Source: Listeria ilorinensis (GTDB taxonomy: Bacteria > Bacillota > Bacilli > Lactobacillales > Listeriaceae). Taken from it: DNA of 64,000 nucleotides. Below the pieces are notes generated by a model. The model was not told where the DNA came from. It did no database searches and saw only the letters and a list, made by a program, of their open reading frames with translations. Position numbers and translations under genes: made by a program. This document shows positions 1 to 9,967 of the stretch, piece by piece; within the stretch, counting starts at the first letter, position 1, and every line of letters starts with the position of its first letter. The stretch is from positions 1-64,000 of the forward strand of contig NZ_CAJYCN010000008.1 in the NCBI RefSeq assembly GCF_913566895.1. Reading direction: 5' to 3'.

Positions 1-17
1 TAAAAATACTATAAACA

Positions 18-65
18 TCAACAAGGATCTAATAAAATACATAGTATTGTTTAAATCCTTGTTGA
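18..65. repeat. inverted repeat downstream of the RHS gene
   Basis: The 11-base arms TCAACAAGGAT (18-28) and ATCCTTGTTGA (55-65) are perfect reverse complements, separated by an AT-rich loop. The repeat lies 60 bases past the stop codon of the RHS gene. It lacks a clear T-run directly after the stem, so it could be a weak terminator, a recombination remnant or a regulatory hairpin of a gene off the left edge. Confidence 0.55.
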
Positions 66-124
66 GTTATTAGTTGCTTTTTATAAAATCAGCTTACAAT
101 AGACAGAATTTCAATACAAAAAAA

Positions 125-3100
125 TTACCTAATTCGATATATTGCATTAGAATTCTTCTTTATTGCTCTTTTTAGTGATTTTTTACTTGCTTTTTTAACA
201 TTTGTAACCCTCCTACCTGGTGTATTTTTAAAATGTTTTTTAGGATTAGTTTTTGCCCGCCTAAAATTTTTTTTAACAGTATACCTAAGTGCCTTAGTGC
301 TTCTTCGCTTGTAAACTTTTTTTACAATACGTAATTTAGATCCTACTCCTAGTATTCTGCCTGCACCGGTCCACATAAGTCCACTTCCAGCACCTTTTAA
401 TGCTGCTTTTCCAGCACCTTTCCAAGTCACTTTTTTCCCGCGCATTTTATTGGATACATAATATTTACCTGCACCCCATGCAGCACCAACACCTGCTGCA
501 GCCACATAGTGCCAAATCACATGCCCATCTGGATCTATGTGCATGACTGGATTATTATTCGCATAATTGTACCCGTTCATTGTCTGTGGATCGTCTTCAT
601 CGCCTGGATCTGGGTCGTATGCGGTAAACACGCCTTGTTCCGGCACATAATAGCGCGCCATCAAGTAGTACTGCTGGATTTCTGCATCGTACATATAACC
701 GGCATAACCATATGGATTCGATTTTGCTTCCGCCGTTTTCGTCTCACTTTTTAAGACATTTCCCCACGCGTCATATTGGTACTCCGCCACTATATCACCT
801 GACGCATTCGTTAACGCAATTACATCGCCATGTCCATTATAATGATACGTCAACGTCTGACCGTTCATCTTCATTGCCAGTCGGGCGCCATTATCGGCAT
901 AGATGTACTGACGCATCACCTTGCCAGCATTGTCCGTTTCATACAGCACATCAATACTGTCACCGTCATAATGATAATGGGTCGTCTTGCCATTGACCGT
1001 TTTGGAAAGGCGACGGTTGTCATCATCATACGTATAGGTTGCGAATGGTTGTGCGTCGCCGTTTTTCGTGATGGCAGTGAGGCGATCTGCGGAATCCCAT
1101 GTATAGGTATACTGGCCATCTTTTGTCCGGTTGCCGTTTGTGTCATACGTGATGGCTTGACCGTTCCAGTTGACTAACTGGTTGCCTTCATTATAGCTTG
1201 CCGTGTCTGTTTTTGTCTCGGCTCCGCTAACTTTTACTTGTGTGCGATTTCCAAACCCATCATAAGCGTATGTTTTGATGATACCATTTGGCAGGGTCTC
1301 TTTGGTCAATTGGTTGATGTTGTCATATTCGTAGCTGGTTTTGCCTTGTTGCTTATTGTCGATGCCCGTGCGGTTGCTGTTCGCATCATAAGTGTAGCTT
1401 TCTTCTAAAATTAAGTCGCCATCTGGATTACCGACGGATATGCGGGTCACTTTTTGGGTGCTGTCATAGCTGTAGCCTGTGGCGGTTTTATTTCCCGCTG
1501 TGTAAAGACCGATATTGCCAAATTCATCGTATTGGAAATAGGCCGTTTTGTCGCCATCCTTGACGGTCGTATTTTGATCAATATCATTGTAGCCGTAGCT
1601 GACGGTTTGCTGGTGCGCGCCATGACTTACAATTACCTCACCCACTTTGTCCGTCTTGCCCTTGCTTTCTTTAGTTGGCTTGTCTTTGTAGGTGTAACTG
1701 ACGGAGCCGCCTCGATCGGTGACTTTCGTGATTCGATCTGCTTCATCATACGTTTTATCCGTGACGTGGCCATTGATCAGGTCGGTCACTTTCGTTTGGT
1801 TGCCATTTGGATCATATTGGAATTTGAATGCGTCATTGCCATTCCATTTGACCCCGCTAACCCGGTCGGCTGAGTCGTAAGTATTTTCTGTGATGCGACC
1901 ATTTGGCATTTGGACTTTGGTTTCATTTCCGGATGCGTCGTATTCATACTGAATCGTGCGACCAAGCGCATCGGTGAATGAGGTGATTTTATTATCTACG
2001 TCATATTGATACGTATTGTTTTGGGTGCGACCATCTGCGGTTGTATTTTTGCTAGTCGCATTGCCATTATCGTCATAGGTGTAGCTGACTTTGGTGCCAT
2101 TTGCCATCGTCGTTTCTGTTAGCTGGTTATCCAAATTGTAAGCCATTTGCTTGGTTTGACCCTTTTCATCGGTTTCTGAAAGGACATTGCCATACGCATC
2201 AAAAGTCTGGCTGGTTTTGCGACCGACTTCATCATACCGGGCTGTTACATAGTTGCCGCCTTGATCGTAGTCCTGCTTGGTGAGTACTTCACCTTCCATA
2301 ATGCGCACATTATCAAACCAAACTTTACCTGTCATGCCATTTCGGAACATCGGAACAACGCGCAACATCTGAATTGGCTTTTTCGGTGTGATGACAACGG
2401 CGCTGCGGTTCCAATCCTTCGTGCCTTGCGGGAATTTTGCCTGTGCGTACTCTTTGGTACCGTCTGCATAATTGATATCCACCCAGAGCGAATAATCAAC
2501 GGAAAACTTTTCTTCTGCGTAGAGTTTGACATTTTCAGCTTTGGACATGGCGCTGACGGTCACAGACTGCGCCTCTTTTTGATTCAACGGGATATTTTGA
2601 CCAAAGTACGTATTAGGATCATGGGTCGCTGTCCGTTGCTCAAAAACAGCACTATCTCCGTCATAACTGTTCGAACTGACAATTCGTGCATCCGCTGTTC
2701 CTGAATTTCCGGTACGTCCCCAATTAGTCGCAGTAGTGGTATCCTGCTGTTCAAAACTGCTGTTTGAAACCGGATTAAATTGAGAAGCTCGACTGCCTTT
2801 TTCCAGCTGTACCTGATCAAACCATAACGTTGCCTTCCCTTTGCCACCTGCTATCTGCTCGTTATCAAGATAGAGACGGACTTTTCTGGTTTGTTTGGTT
2901 GTTTTAAAGGTGAATTGCCGTTTGGTCCAGTTGCTATTTGTTTGCTGAGAGGTCGCTCGATTATCTTTCCATACCGTTCCATCGGTGACATCTTTGCCAT
3001 CAGCCTGCATGAGGCGAATCGTAAACATGCCGTCCGCTTTTTTGACATTTTCTGCTTTGATGTAGGCACTGACTGTATAGGTGGTTTCAGGCTCTACATC

Positions 3101-6100
3101 AACGTCTTGAATGGCGGCTGTGTATGCTTTTCCGGTCGTTAATGCCTCTCCTTCAATTTTGATGGATCCTTTTCCGCCCAGAGCGCCTGTTGTCGAAGTT
3201 GTTGCGTCGTGGCTGATGTTACCTTTACTGTTGCTGTTAAATTGTGACATTTTCCAACCTGTCAGCTGGTCTTCAAATCCACCATTTTGCAGCAGATTCT
3301 CACTTGCGGCCAGTTCTTGACTGCCTCGAATGACATTTCCGTATGAATCATATTGCGCCACTGAGGATAACGGTCCTTCTGTTTTCAATGTGGCAGATAC
3401 GGCGTCAGCACCATCATAGGCAACGGTTGTTGTTTTCCCTTCTACATCTGTCGCTTTCGTTAGATCATTATTTTCATTGTAGGTATAGTTTTCTGTTCCA
3501 TACGCATCGGTCGCTTCAATAATATTGCCTTCTGCATCGTATTTATAGGTTTCTTCCTGTCCCTTAGGTGTCACTTCTTTGACCAGATTATTGGATTGAT
3601 ACGTATAAGTAGTCGTGAGCTTGAGTCCTGCTGCATCTTCAATTTTCTTAGATGGATTTCCAGCATCACTGTATTGATAAATCGTATTTTTTCCACGTTC
3701 ATTGGTCAAAGTGACTTGCTGCTTGTCCGTATCATAGGCCAGCTTGGTCTTTTTGCCAACTGGATCAATGATTTGAGAAAGTTTGCCATCTGTATAGCTG
3801 TAGGTTGTTTGGTAAGGCTTCGCTTCTGTATGCTTTGGATCATAAATGGCCGTCAGCTGGTCATCTGTGTAGCCATAGCGATAAGGTTTGCCTGTTGGCG
3901 TCGTGGATTCTGTCAGGTGACCATTTTCATCATATCGATATTGAACGGTTCTGTTTTCCGGACCAGTAATTTTTTTGATTCGGCCGTTTTCATATTCGAT
4001 CGCCAGCATTCGTCCTGAGGCATCCGTGATTTTCGTCAACTGATTATTTTGATAATCATAGCTGAGCTGTTTGCCGCTCGTATCTTTTTCGGAAAGAAGA
4101 CGCCCATCTGCTCGGTAGCGGGTCTCAGATTTATCTTCTTCTACTTTCAAAAAACCGTCTGCTGTTTTGGTGATTTCTGAGTAGATGCCTGGTGGAGCGA
4201 CATATTTATCCTGTTCTTTCTTGAAACGATGCTGTTTTTTATCTGCTTCGATCCATAAAATATCTCCATTTGTTTGCTCTTCAAGTCGATCTTCCAGGGT
4301 GCTTGTCCAGCCTTTTCCAAATAGCCCTGTCGTTTTGTCTAAGCTATTAAATGTCCTTTTGACGGTCATGCTTGGACCCCGGCCTTCTAAAGCAAAATCT
4401 TCCTCGTAGAAAAGAAAGTTGCCATTTGTCGCATTGACTTCCCCGCCGCGGACTGGCACACTCGTCCAGTAATCCACCATGCCAAGCTGTTCATTATTAG
4501 GATCCGGGATAATCGGTTTTACTGCTTCTGATTGCCCGCTTGCTGCATGCTTCCCGGCTTTTTGATAAGCAATGATGCGGAACCAGTAATTTTTGCTATT
4601 TTGATAGGTGGTACCTGCATTTTTATATACAATTGATGGATCAGTGGCTAGCTCTATACCTGTTCCATCGTGATGCAGGGCATATTTTCCTTCCTTGATT
4701 TCAGTTGATGTAGGCCAGATTCCTTTTCCCTGTGTGCTCCATTCTGTTTTGTCTCCCACATCAAATTCTTCATAGCTTTTACCGTTAAACACAAGCACTT
4801 TGTAGCCATCAGCGAGTGGACTTTTCGCCCAGTTCAAATGGACATAGCCTGTATTTTTTCCAGCTAGATTGCTGTAGGCTTTTGCTGTCGGTGCTTTCGG
4901 CTTTTCAATCGGCATATAAGCCTGAAGCTGCTCGGAACGTGGACTTTCACCACCATTATAATTGGCTTTGATATAAGCGATATATTTCGTCTGTCCTTTT
5001 AGGCTGAACCGACTACCTTCTTCGTGACTATTTTCATAAAGAGGTCTCGGATCAATCGCAAAATCGGTTCCTTTCCCATCTTCACGAAACTCAAATTCAC
5101 CTTGCGCTAATTGCTCGGCGGTCGGGTAAAGTTTTTTCCCTTTAGTTGAGTAGGAAGTGACGTTGCCGATATTGATTTCTTGGTCATAGTGGCCGTTTGC
5201 GAGAACGAGTGTATAGCTGGTCGCACCTGGAACAGCTTTCCAACTAAATTCCAGATTGCCAGTTCCTGTACCTTCGCCATTTGAACTTGTTTTAAGTGTT
5301 GGTTTCTCTGGTCGTGGATAACTGTAGGTGACCTCCAAATAAGGAATTTGACTATTATTTTCACTGGCAATAATTTTCTTCCAGTGATCTTGCTGCGCTT
5401 TTGTGGCCAGCTTGAAGCCGTAATTTTGCCGTGTACCATTTGCCCAAGCTTGAACGGTATCTTTTACATTAAAGGTCGCCCAGCTGCCGCGTCCAACATT
5501 TGTTTGTGCGATATTTTGCTCAGATGGCCGTTTGTTCCAAGTGACTTGCCAAGGTGACCAGCTGCTTTTCACCTCATCCACATACATGACATTTGAGGTG
5601 TTGGTGTAGGCGTGCCATTTATTGAATACTTTCAGCTCGGCTTTTTCAATTGTCGCTTTATTCAGCGTGGAAGTATCCAGTTTTAGATACGCAAAATTGT
5701 TCCCTGTCGACGCGTCATACTTCCCAATTTTCAGTGTATAAGCCTGCTGCCCTTCGTCCCACAGTTTGCTACCGATATAATTATTATTAGGCTGGGCACT
5801 GTTGACGTTGGCATTGTAAATATCATCCAAACGAATCGAAGGATCAATCGAAACTGGATAGACCCGCTCATCCGCTTGCAGCCACTCCTGATCAACTTTT
5901 AAGCGGATTTGATAAACGGTTTTAGTCAGCGGTTCCAGTTCAAAATAAATTTGATCCGATGTATGCGCTTCGCCAGATTTTTCATCAACAAAGGAGTCTG
6001 CCATCATTGGCTTTGGAAGTGTATAATGAACCTCTCCTAGAGAATCTTTCAGCGTGATTGATCCATCCTCTTCAAGATTTACTTTAAGTTTTGTTTCTAA

Positions 6101-6697
6101 TTCAAAAAGATAGGTATCAAATGAATTTTTCTCTTGTAATACTAGATCTTCTTTAATGGAGCGATTAAACGTGCGCTGTCGCAAATCAATTTTGGACAAA
6201 ACTTCTGGATAAGTCAAAATATTTTCATCAAAAGTTGCAGCTACATCGCTTGCCGTTACTTCCTCTGCTCCATACTTGGCGCCTTTAAAAGCCATGCGAA
6301 CTTCTTTTCCCGTCTCAGTGATTTCTTGATAGACACCATTTTCCATTTGACATAGGAAATCTACTGGCATGTTAGTTTGCTTCGTATGGATTGTGTCTGT
6401 TTCTGAATTTTCTTCAAGTGTCGGGTCTATGGGGACCCATTTTCCATCTTCCTCCATATGTACAGGATCGGTAAAAATTTGTTTGGTAAATGTACCATCA
6501 TGATTATCATACACAATCTCTTGCTCTTGACGTTCCTCTGTAATTTCTGTTGGGGCTTGTTGGTTTTCTTTTTGTGGTGTTTCAATCGTATCTCGTGTCG
6601 GCTGAGTATCTTCCGCACTCGACTGATAAGCGGGCATGAGTGATAAGATGAGCATGCTTACGATCAGTGTTAAAAATCCCTTTTTTAGTTTTTTCAT
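125..6697 (-). CDS. wapA: secreted RHS/YD-repeat wall-associated polymorphic toxin (WapA-like)
   Basis: A 2190-residue protein with a Sec signal peptide (KKLKK, then a hydrophobic core to about residue 28). In order I see: a DNRLRE-like beta domain (about 290-460); fibronectin-III-like segments (about 465-720); a DUF6531-type YD entry domain (about 740-815); YD repeats; two carbohydrate-binding-like domains (about 1137-1470); more YD repeats (to about 1980); and the RHS core (about 1990-2059) ending in the HIDPDGH motif. RHS shells encapsulate a C-terminal toxin used in contact-dependent competition. The last 131 residues (2060-2190) are very basic, resemble no family I recognise, and their DNA (128-520) is much more AT-rich than the rest, as expected for an exchanged toxin tip. 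There is no LPXTG anchor. The start has RBS AAGGAG. The immunity gene should lie left of the window. Confidence 0.9.
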   Translation of the reverse strand: MKKLKKGFLTLIVSMLILSLMPAYQSSAEDTQPTRDTIETPQKENQQAPTEITEERQEQEIVYDNHDGTFTKQIFTDPVHMEEDGKWVPIDPTLEENSETDTIHTKQTNMPVDFLCQMENGVYQEITETGKEVRMAFKGAKYGAEEVTASDVAATFDENILTYPEVLSKIDLRQRTFNRSIKEDLVLQEKNSFDTYLFELETKLKVNLEEDGSITLKDSLGEVHYTLPKPMMADSFVDEKSGEAHTSDQIYFELEPLTKTVYQIRLKVDQEWLQADERVYPVSIDPSIRLDDIYNANVNSAQPNNNYIGSKLWDEGQQAYTLKIGKYDASTGNNFAYLKLDTSTLNKATIEKAELKVFNKWHAYTNTSNVMYVDEVKSSWSPWQVTWNKRPSEQNIAQTNVGRGSWATFNVKDTVQAWANGTRQNYGFKLATKAQQDHWKKIIASENNSQIPYLEVTYSYPRPEKPTLKTSSNGEGTGTGNLEFSWKAVPGATSYTLVLANGHYDQEINIGNVTSYSTKGKKLYPTAEQLAQGEFEFREDGKGTDFAIDPRPLYENSHEEGSRFSLKGQTKYIAYIKANYNGGESPRSEQLQAYMPIEKPKAPTAKAYSNLAGKNTGYVHLNWAKSPLADGYKVLVFNGKSYEEFDVGDKTEWSTQGKGIWPTSTEIKEGKYALHHDGTGIELATDPSIVYKNAGTTYQNSKNYWFRIIAYQKAGKHAASGQSEAVKPIIPDPNNEQLGMVDYWTSVPVRGGEVNATNGNFLFYEEDFALEGRGPSMTVKRTFNSLDKTTGLFGKGWTSTLEDRLEEQTNGDILWIEADKKQHRFKKEQDKYVAPPGIYSEITKTADGFLKVEEDKSETRYRADGRLLSEKDTSGKQLSYDYQNNQLTKITDASGRMLAIEYENGRIKKITGPENRTVQYRYDENGHLTESTTPTGKPYRYGYTDDQLTAIYDPKHTEAKPYQTTYSYTDGKLSQIIDPVGKKTKLAYDTDKQQVTLTNERGKNTIYQYSDAGNPSKKIEDAAGLKLTTTYTYQSNNLVKEVTPKGQEETYKYDAEGNIIEATDAYGTENYTYNENNDLTKATDVEGKTTTVAYDGADAVSATLKTEGPLSSVAQYDSYGNVIRGSQELAASENLLQNGGFEDQLTGWKMSQFNSNSKGNISHDATTSTTGALGGKGSIKIEGEALTTGKAYTAAIQDVDVEPETTYTVSAYIKAENVKKADGMFTIRLMQADGKDVTDGTVWKDNRATSQQTNSNWTKRQFTFKTTKQTRKVRLYLDNEQIAGGKGKATLWFDQVQLEKGSRASQFNPVSNSSFEQQDTTTATNWGRTGNSGTADARIVSSNSYDGDSAVFEQRTATHDPNTYFGQNIPLNQKEAQSVTVSAMSKAENVKLYAEEKFSVDYSLWVDINYADGTKEYAQAKFPQGTKDWNRSAVVITPKKPIQMLRVVPMFRNGMTGKVWFDNVRIMEGEVLTKQDYDQGGNYVTARYDEVGRKTSQTFDAYGNVLSETDEKGQTKQMAYNLDNQLTETTMANGTKVSYTYDDNGNATSKNTTADGRTQNNTYQYDVDNKITSFTDALGRTIQYEYDASGNETKVQMPNGRITENTYDSADRVSGVKWNGNDAFKFQYDPNGNQTKVTDLINGHVTDKTYDEADRITKVTDRGGSVSYTYKDKPTKESKGKTDKVGEVIVSHGAHQQTVSYGYNDIDQNTTVKDGDKTAYFQYDEFGNIGLYTAGNKTATGYSYDSTQKVTRISVGNPDGDLILEESYTYDANSNRTGIDNKQQGKTSYEYDNINQLTKETLPNGIIKTYAYDGFGNRTQVKVSGAETKTDTASYNEGNQLVNWNGQAITYDTNGNRTKDGQYTYTWDSADRLTAITKNGDAQPFATYTYDDDNRRLSKTVNGKTTHYHYDGDSIDVLYETDNAGKVMRQYIYADNGARLAMKMNGQTLTYHYNGHGDVIALTNASGDIVAEYQYDAWGNVLKSETKTAEAKSNPYGYAGYMYDAEIQQYYLMARYYVPEQGVFTAYDPDPGDEDDPQTMNGYNYANNNPVMHIDPDGHVIWHYVAAAGVGAAWGAGKYYVSNKMRGKKVTWKGAGKAALKGAGSGLMWTGAGRILGVGSKLRIVKKVYKRRSTKALRYTVKKNFRRAKTNPKKHFKNTPGRRVTNVKKASKKSLKRAIKKNSNAIYRIR

Positions 6698-7104
6698 AGT
6701 TGTCTCCTTTTTAGTTCGTCATGGGGCATGAAATTCTTTCTATTTCTGTGTCTCGTGGCATGAAGGCAGACCTTTGTTCATTCTATATTGTTGATTTGTA
6801 CGCCCTTTTTCGCAAATTAAATTTCATCAAAATACATATTTTTCTAAAAAATCTTACTTTTAGTTCGGTAAAACTCTTATTTTGAATGATTATTTCTTGA
6901 TATAAACTCTCCTTTCTCGTAAATTTAATTTTAATATAACAAAATAAATATAATGTTACAATAGAATAATTCCAAAATTTACCAAAAAAACCTCATCATT
7001 CACAATGAAATACATTTTATAAACAATTATTTTTATAAAAAAGCACAATTTAGGTGATATCCTAGTAAACAATCTTTTTCCTGCTTCTGATTAGAACTTG
7101 ATGC
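6698..7104 (-). promoter_or_regulatory. AT-rich upstream region and putative promoter of the RHS gene
   Basis: About 400 bases without a gene. On the minus strand a promoter-like pair TTGTAA (6956-6961) and TATATT (6933-6938) with 17-base spacing would give a leader of roughly 230 nt before the wapA start. An AAAGGAG at about 6910 is not followed by a usable start codon. The motif CATGCC occurs twice in the leader. Promoter assignment is by eye. Confidence 0.45.
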
Positions 7105-7134
7105 ATAAAAAAAGACCGCCAATCGGCGATCTTT
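7105..7134 (-). terminator. intrinsic terminator of der-gpsA
   Basis: On the minus strand an eight-pair GC-rich stem with one mismatch (arms 7112-7119 and 7124-7131) is followed by a run of seven T, just after the gpsA stop codon. Confidence 0.8.
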
Positions 7135-7140
7135 CCATAT

Positions 7141-8151
7141 TTAAAAATTTTCTTTTTCTTCTTTCTTCTCACGACCCATTAATCCGTCTACTGCTTCACG
7201 CGGGTCTTTGTCGGCAAATAATACTTCATAAATGGCCGTTGAAATGGGCATATCGATCGCAAGCTTCTCTGACCACTGCCGAACAGCTTTGGCGGTTCGG
7301 ACACCTTCTACGACCATGCCCATATTTTCAAGGACTTCATTCAGTTTTTGACCTTTACCCAGCATATTACCAGCGCGCCAGTTTCGTGAATGCACACTCG
7401 TACAGGTTACAATCAAGTCACCAATCCCAGTCAGTCCATAAAATGTCTGCGGATCAGCCCCTGCTGCTGCTCCCAGTCGAGTGATCTCTGCCATGCCGCG
7501 CGTCATAAGAGCCGCTTTAGCATTGTCTCCGTATCCGAGGCCATCAGAAATACCTGCGCCAAGTGCGATAATGTTTTTTAAGGCACCGCCGATTTCGGCT
7601 CCGATCACATCTTCATTCGTATAAATACGTAAATAGTTATTTATAAAAATATCCTGTACTTTTTTAGCAAGTGCCATATCTGTACTGCTGGCACAAAGCG
7701 TCGTTGGATGACGCAAGGCTACCTCTTCTGCATGGCTCGGTCCCGATAATACGACGATACCCGTTCGTTTTTCCGGAGCGATTTCCTCTGCAAGCACTTC
7801 ACTCATACGTAAATTCGTATCTGGTTCGATGCCTTTGCTGACATGAACGATGATTTGCGGGGTAGTAAGTGCCTTATTCAACTGCTTGGCTACTTCACGC
7901 ATGGCATTTGTTGGAATTGCCACAACGACCACTTCTGTTTCCTGCAAAGCTTGTTCAAGAGATAGCGTTGCACTGATTGCCCCTGGAAGGAGACGATCAG
8001 GTAAATAATGGGCGTTGGTATGTTTTTCATTGATTTCATCAGCGACAGCTTGATTATTGCCCCAAATAACTGGTGCAAAACCATTATCCGCCAATACCAT
8101 GGCAAGGCCGGTTCCCCAGCTTCCTGCTCCAAGTACTGCAATTTTTTTCAT
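7141..8151 (-). CDS. gpsA: glycerol-3-phosphate dehydrogenase [NAD(P)+]
   Basis: A 336-residue enzyme that reduces dihydroxyacetone phosphate to sn-glycerol-3-phosphate, the backbone for phospholipids and teichoic acids. The N-terminal Rossmann motif [10 protein letters not shown] is at residues 8-17. The substrate domain carries the family stretch [20 protein letters not shown], with its conserved Lys. Length is normal for the family. I chose the ATG at 8151 because GGAG lies nine bases upstream; the ATG at 8157 is only three bases from it. It follows der after 22 bases, and der-gpsA is a common Firmicutes pairing. Confidence 0.95.
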   Translation of the reverse strand: MKKIAVLGAGSWGTGLAMVLADNGFAPVIWGNNQAVADEINEKHTNAHYLPDRLLPGAISATLSLEQALQETEVVVVAIPTNAMREVAKQLNKALTTPQIIVHVSKGIEPDTNLRMSEVLAEEIAPEKRTGIVVLSGPSHAEEVALRHPTTLCASSTDMALAKKVQDIFINNYLRIYTNEDVIGAEIGGALKNIIALGAGISDGLGYGDNAKAALMTRGMAEITRLGAAAGADPQTFYGLTGIGDLIVTCTSVHSRNWRAGNMLGKGQKLNEVLENMGMVVEGVRTAKAVRQWSEKLAIDMPISTAIYEVLFADKDPREAVDGLMGREKKEEKENF

Positions 8152-8173
8152 GATCATGCTCTCCTTCACGCTT

Positions 8174-9484
8174 TTATTTACGACGGCGCGGAATAACACG
8201 AATCGGAGTGCCTTCAAACGGGAAGGCTTCGCGAATTCGGTTTTCTAAAAAGCGCTCGTATGAAAAGTGCATCAGTTCCGGCTCATTGACAAAAACAACA
8301 AACGCTGGCGGCTTGATGGCTACTTGCGTCGTATAGAAAATCTTCAAGCGCTTGCCTTTTTCCATCGGTGCGGGATTCATGGCAACCGCATCCGTGATCA
8401 CATCATTCAACATACTACTTTGAACGCGCAGCGCATGATTTTCACTCACTTGATTGATCACCGGGAATAAGTTAGTCAACCGTTTTTTCGTAAGTGCTGA
8501 AACGAAAACGATCGGTGCATAGGACATAAACAGAAAATGTTCGCGAATATCTTCCATAAATTTATTCATGGTTTTTTCATCTTTTTCGATTGCGTCCCAT
8601 TTGTTGACCACGATAATGATCGCTCTTCCAGCTTCATGTGCATATCCGGCAATTTTTTTATCTTGCTCGCGAATTCCTTCTTCAGCATTCAACACGACCA
8701 AGACGACATCCGAGCGTTCAATCGCCCGCATGGCACGTAAAACACTATATTTCTCTGTGTTCTCATAAACCTTGCCGCGCTTACGCATACCAGCTGTATC
8801 GATCATCACATAATCCTGATCTTCAAAAGTATAACTTGTATCGATGGCATCACGTGTCGTACCAGCCACATTGGAAACGATCACGCGTTCCTCACCTAAA
8901 AGGGCATTGACAATGGATGATTTCCCAACATTTGGTCGACCAATCAGGCTGAACTTGATGACATCTTCATCATAAGCCTCTTCATCCTCCGCAGGAAAAT
9001 GTTTGATCGTTTCGTCCAGTAAATCCCCGAGTCCCAAGCCATGAGAGCCAGAAATCGGAAACGGTTCGCCAAATCCAAGTGCGTAAAAATCATAAATCTG
9101 ATCGCGCATCTCTGGGTTATCGACTTTGTTGACTGCCAGTACAACTGGTTTATTCGATCGGTAAAGGATTTTCGCCACTTGCTCATCGGCATCTGTGACT
9201 CCTTCGCGTCCACTTGCAATCAAGATAATGACATCTGCTTCATCAATCGCGATTTCTGCCTGTGCACGAATCTGTGCTAAAAATGGCTCGTCACCAAGAT
9301 CAATTCCGCCTGTATCAATAATATTAAATTCTTTTCCCAGCCATTCTGCTGTATTGTAAATCCGGTCACGTGTCACGCCCGGTTCATCCTCGACAATCGA
9401 TACTCGTTCGCCGACAATGCGATTAAAAATGGTCGACTTCCCGACATTTGGTCTTCCTACAATCGCAACAACAGGTTTTACCAT
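8174..9484 (-). CDS. der: ribosome biogenesis GTPase Der (EngA)
   Basis: A 436-residue protein with two tandem GTPase domains, needed for late 50S subunit assembly. The first P-loop GRPNVGKST is at residues 10-18 and the second, GRPNVGKSS, near residue 180. Each domain has a DTxG switch-II motif (DTGG, DTAG) and an NKxD motif (NKVD, NKWD). The C-terminal KH-like domain ends in a basic RRRK tail. RBS GAAGGTGA precedes the ATG. It is co-directional with gpsA, 22 bases apart. In other genomes I recall, this pair sits beside rpsA; here it adjoins tRNA genes. Confidence 0.96.
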   Translation of the reverse strand: MVKPVVAIVGRPNVGKSTIFNRIVGERVSIVEDEPGVTRDRIYNTAEWLGKEFNIIDTGGIDLGDEPFLAQIRAQAEIAIDEADVIILIASGREGVTDADEQVAKILYRSNKPVVLAVNKVDNPEMRDQIYDFYALGFGEPFPISGSHGLGLGDLLDETIKHFPAEDEEAYDEDVIKFSLIGRPNVGKSSIVNALLGEERVIVSNVAGTTRDAIDTSYTFEDQDYVMIDTAGMRKRGKVYENTEKYSVLRAMRAIERSDVVLVVLNAEEGIREQDKKIAGYAHEAGRAIIIVVNKWDAIEKDEKTMNKFMEDIREHFLFMSYAPIVFVSALTKKRLTNLFPVINQVSENHALRVQSSMLNDVITDAVAMNPAPMEKGKRLKIFYTTQVAIKPPAFVVFVNEPELMHFSYERFLENRIREAFPFEGTPIRVIPRRRK

Positions 9485-9571
9485 TTCTTCACCTTCTTTG
9501 CTTTTTCAAACTTTCTTTAGTTTATCAATAAAAAAATTTATCAGCAACTGTCAGTTTCTTCTTTATCCACA

Positions 9572-9599
9572 TAAAAAAACCGTAAACACATGGTTTACA
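9572..9599 (-). terminator. second terminator after the tRNA genes
   Basis: Minus-strand stem GTAAAC/GTTTAC followed by GG and seven T. It resembles the terminator at 9684-9715. Confidence 0.6.
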
Positions 9600-9683
9600 G
9601 AAAGCTTGTTTTCAAGTTTAACCTTACCATGAACACCGGCTAAAAGCAACTGGCAGAAGTCCCTCTGACACTATTTTTGCGCA

Positions 9684-9715
9684 TAAAAAAACTGTAAACA
9701 ACTGCTTGTCTACAG
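9684..9715 (-). terminator. terminator of the tRNA-Asn/tRNA-Ser unit
   Basis: Minus-strand stem CTGTAGACAA/TTGTTTACAG (one mismatch) with a four-base loop, followed by seven T, 14 bases beyond the 3' end of tRNA-Ser. Confidence 0.8.
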
Positions 9716-9728
9716 GGAATGATTTAGC

Positions 9729-9819
9729 TGGCGGAGAAGGAGGGATTTGAACCCTCGCGCCGCGCAAACGACCTACACCCTTAGCAGGGGCGCCTCTTCA
9801 GCCACTTGAGTACTTCTCC
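9729..9819 (-). tRNA. tRNA-Ser (GCU anticodon)
   Basis: On the minus strand the acceptor arms GGAGAAG and CTTCTCC pair, a long variable arm typical of serine tRNA is present, and the anticodon GCT lies at 9783-9785. Discriminator G (9732) is followed by an encoded CCA (9729-9731). Length is 91 nt including CCA. Confidence 0.95.
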
Positions 9820-9826
9820 AGATAAG

Positions 9827-9899
9827 CTCCACAGGCAGGACTCGAACCTGCGACCGATCGGTTAACAGCCGATTGCTCTACCAACTGAGCTACTGTGGA
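9827..9899 (-). tRNA. tRNA-Asn (GUU anticodon)
   Basis: Minus-strand cloverleaf of 73 nt. Acceptor arms TCCACAG/CTGTGGA pair, the D arm is AGCTCAGTTGGTAGAGC, anticodon GTT is at 9864-9866 and the T arm contains GGTTCGAGTCC. No CCA is encoded after the discriminator G (9827). It lies seven bases from tRNA-Ser and is probably cotranscribed with it. Confidence 0.95.
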
Positions 9900-9967
9900 A
9901 AAATCAAAGTCAATCACTGTTTCCATTATATGGATTTTATGATTAAAATGCAAGCAAAATTGAAAAA

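Noticed and set aside
1454-1873. Plus-strand frame of 139 codons opposite the RHS gene, and similar long frames at 830-1177 and 2261-2704
   Set aside because: They are antisense shadows of a YD-repeat gene; no RBS and no recognisable domain.
7000-7065. A 19-codon minus-strand frame starting ATG in the AT-rich region upstream of the RHS gene
   Set aside because: No ribosome binding site, and it overlaps the predicted promoter.
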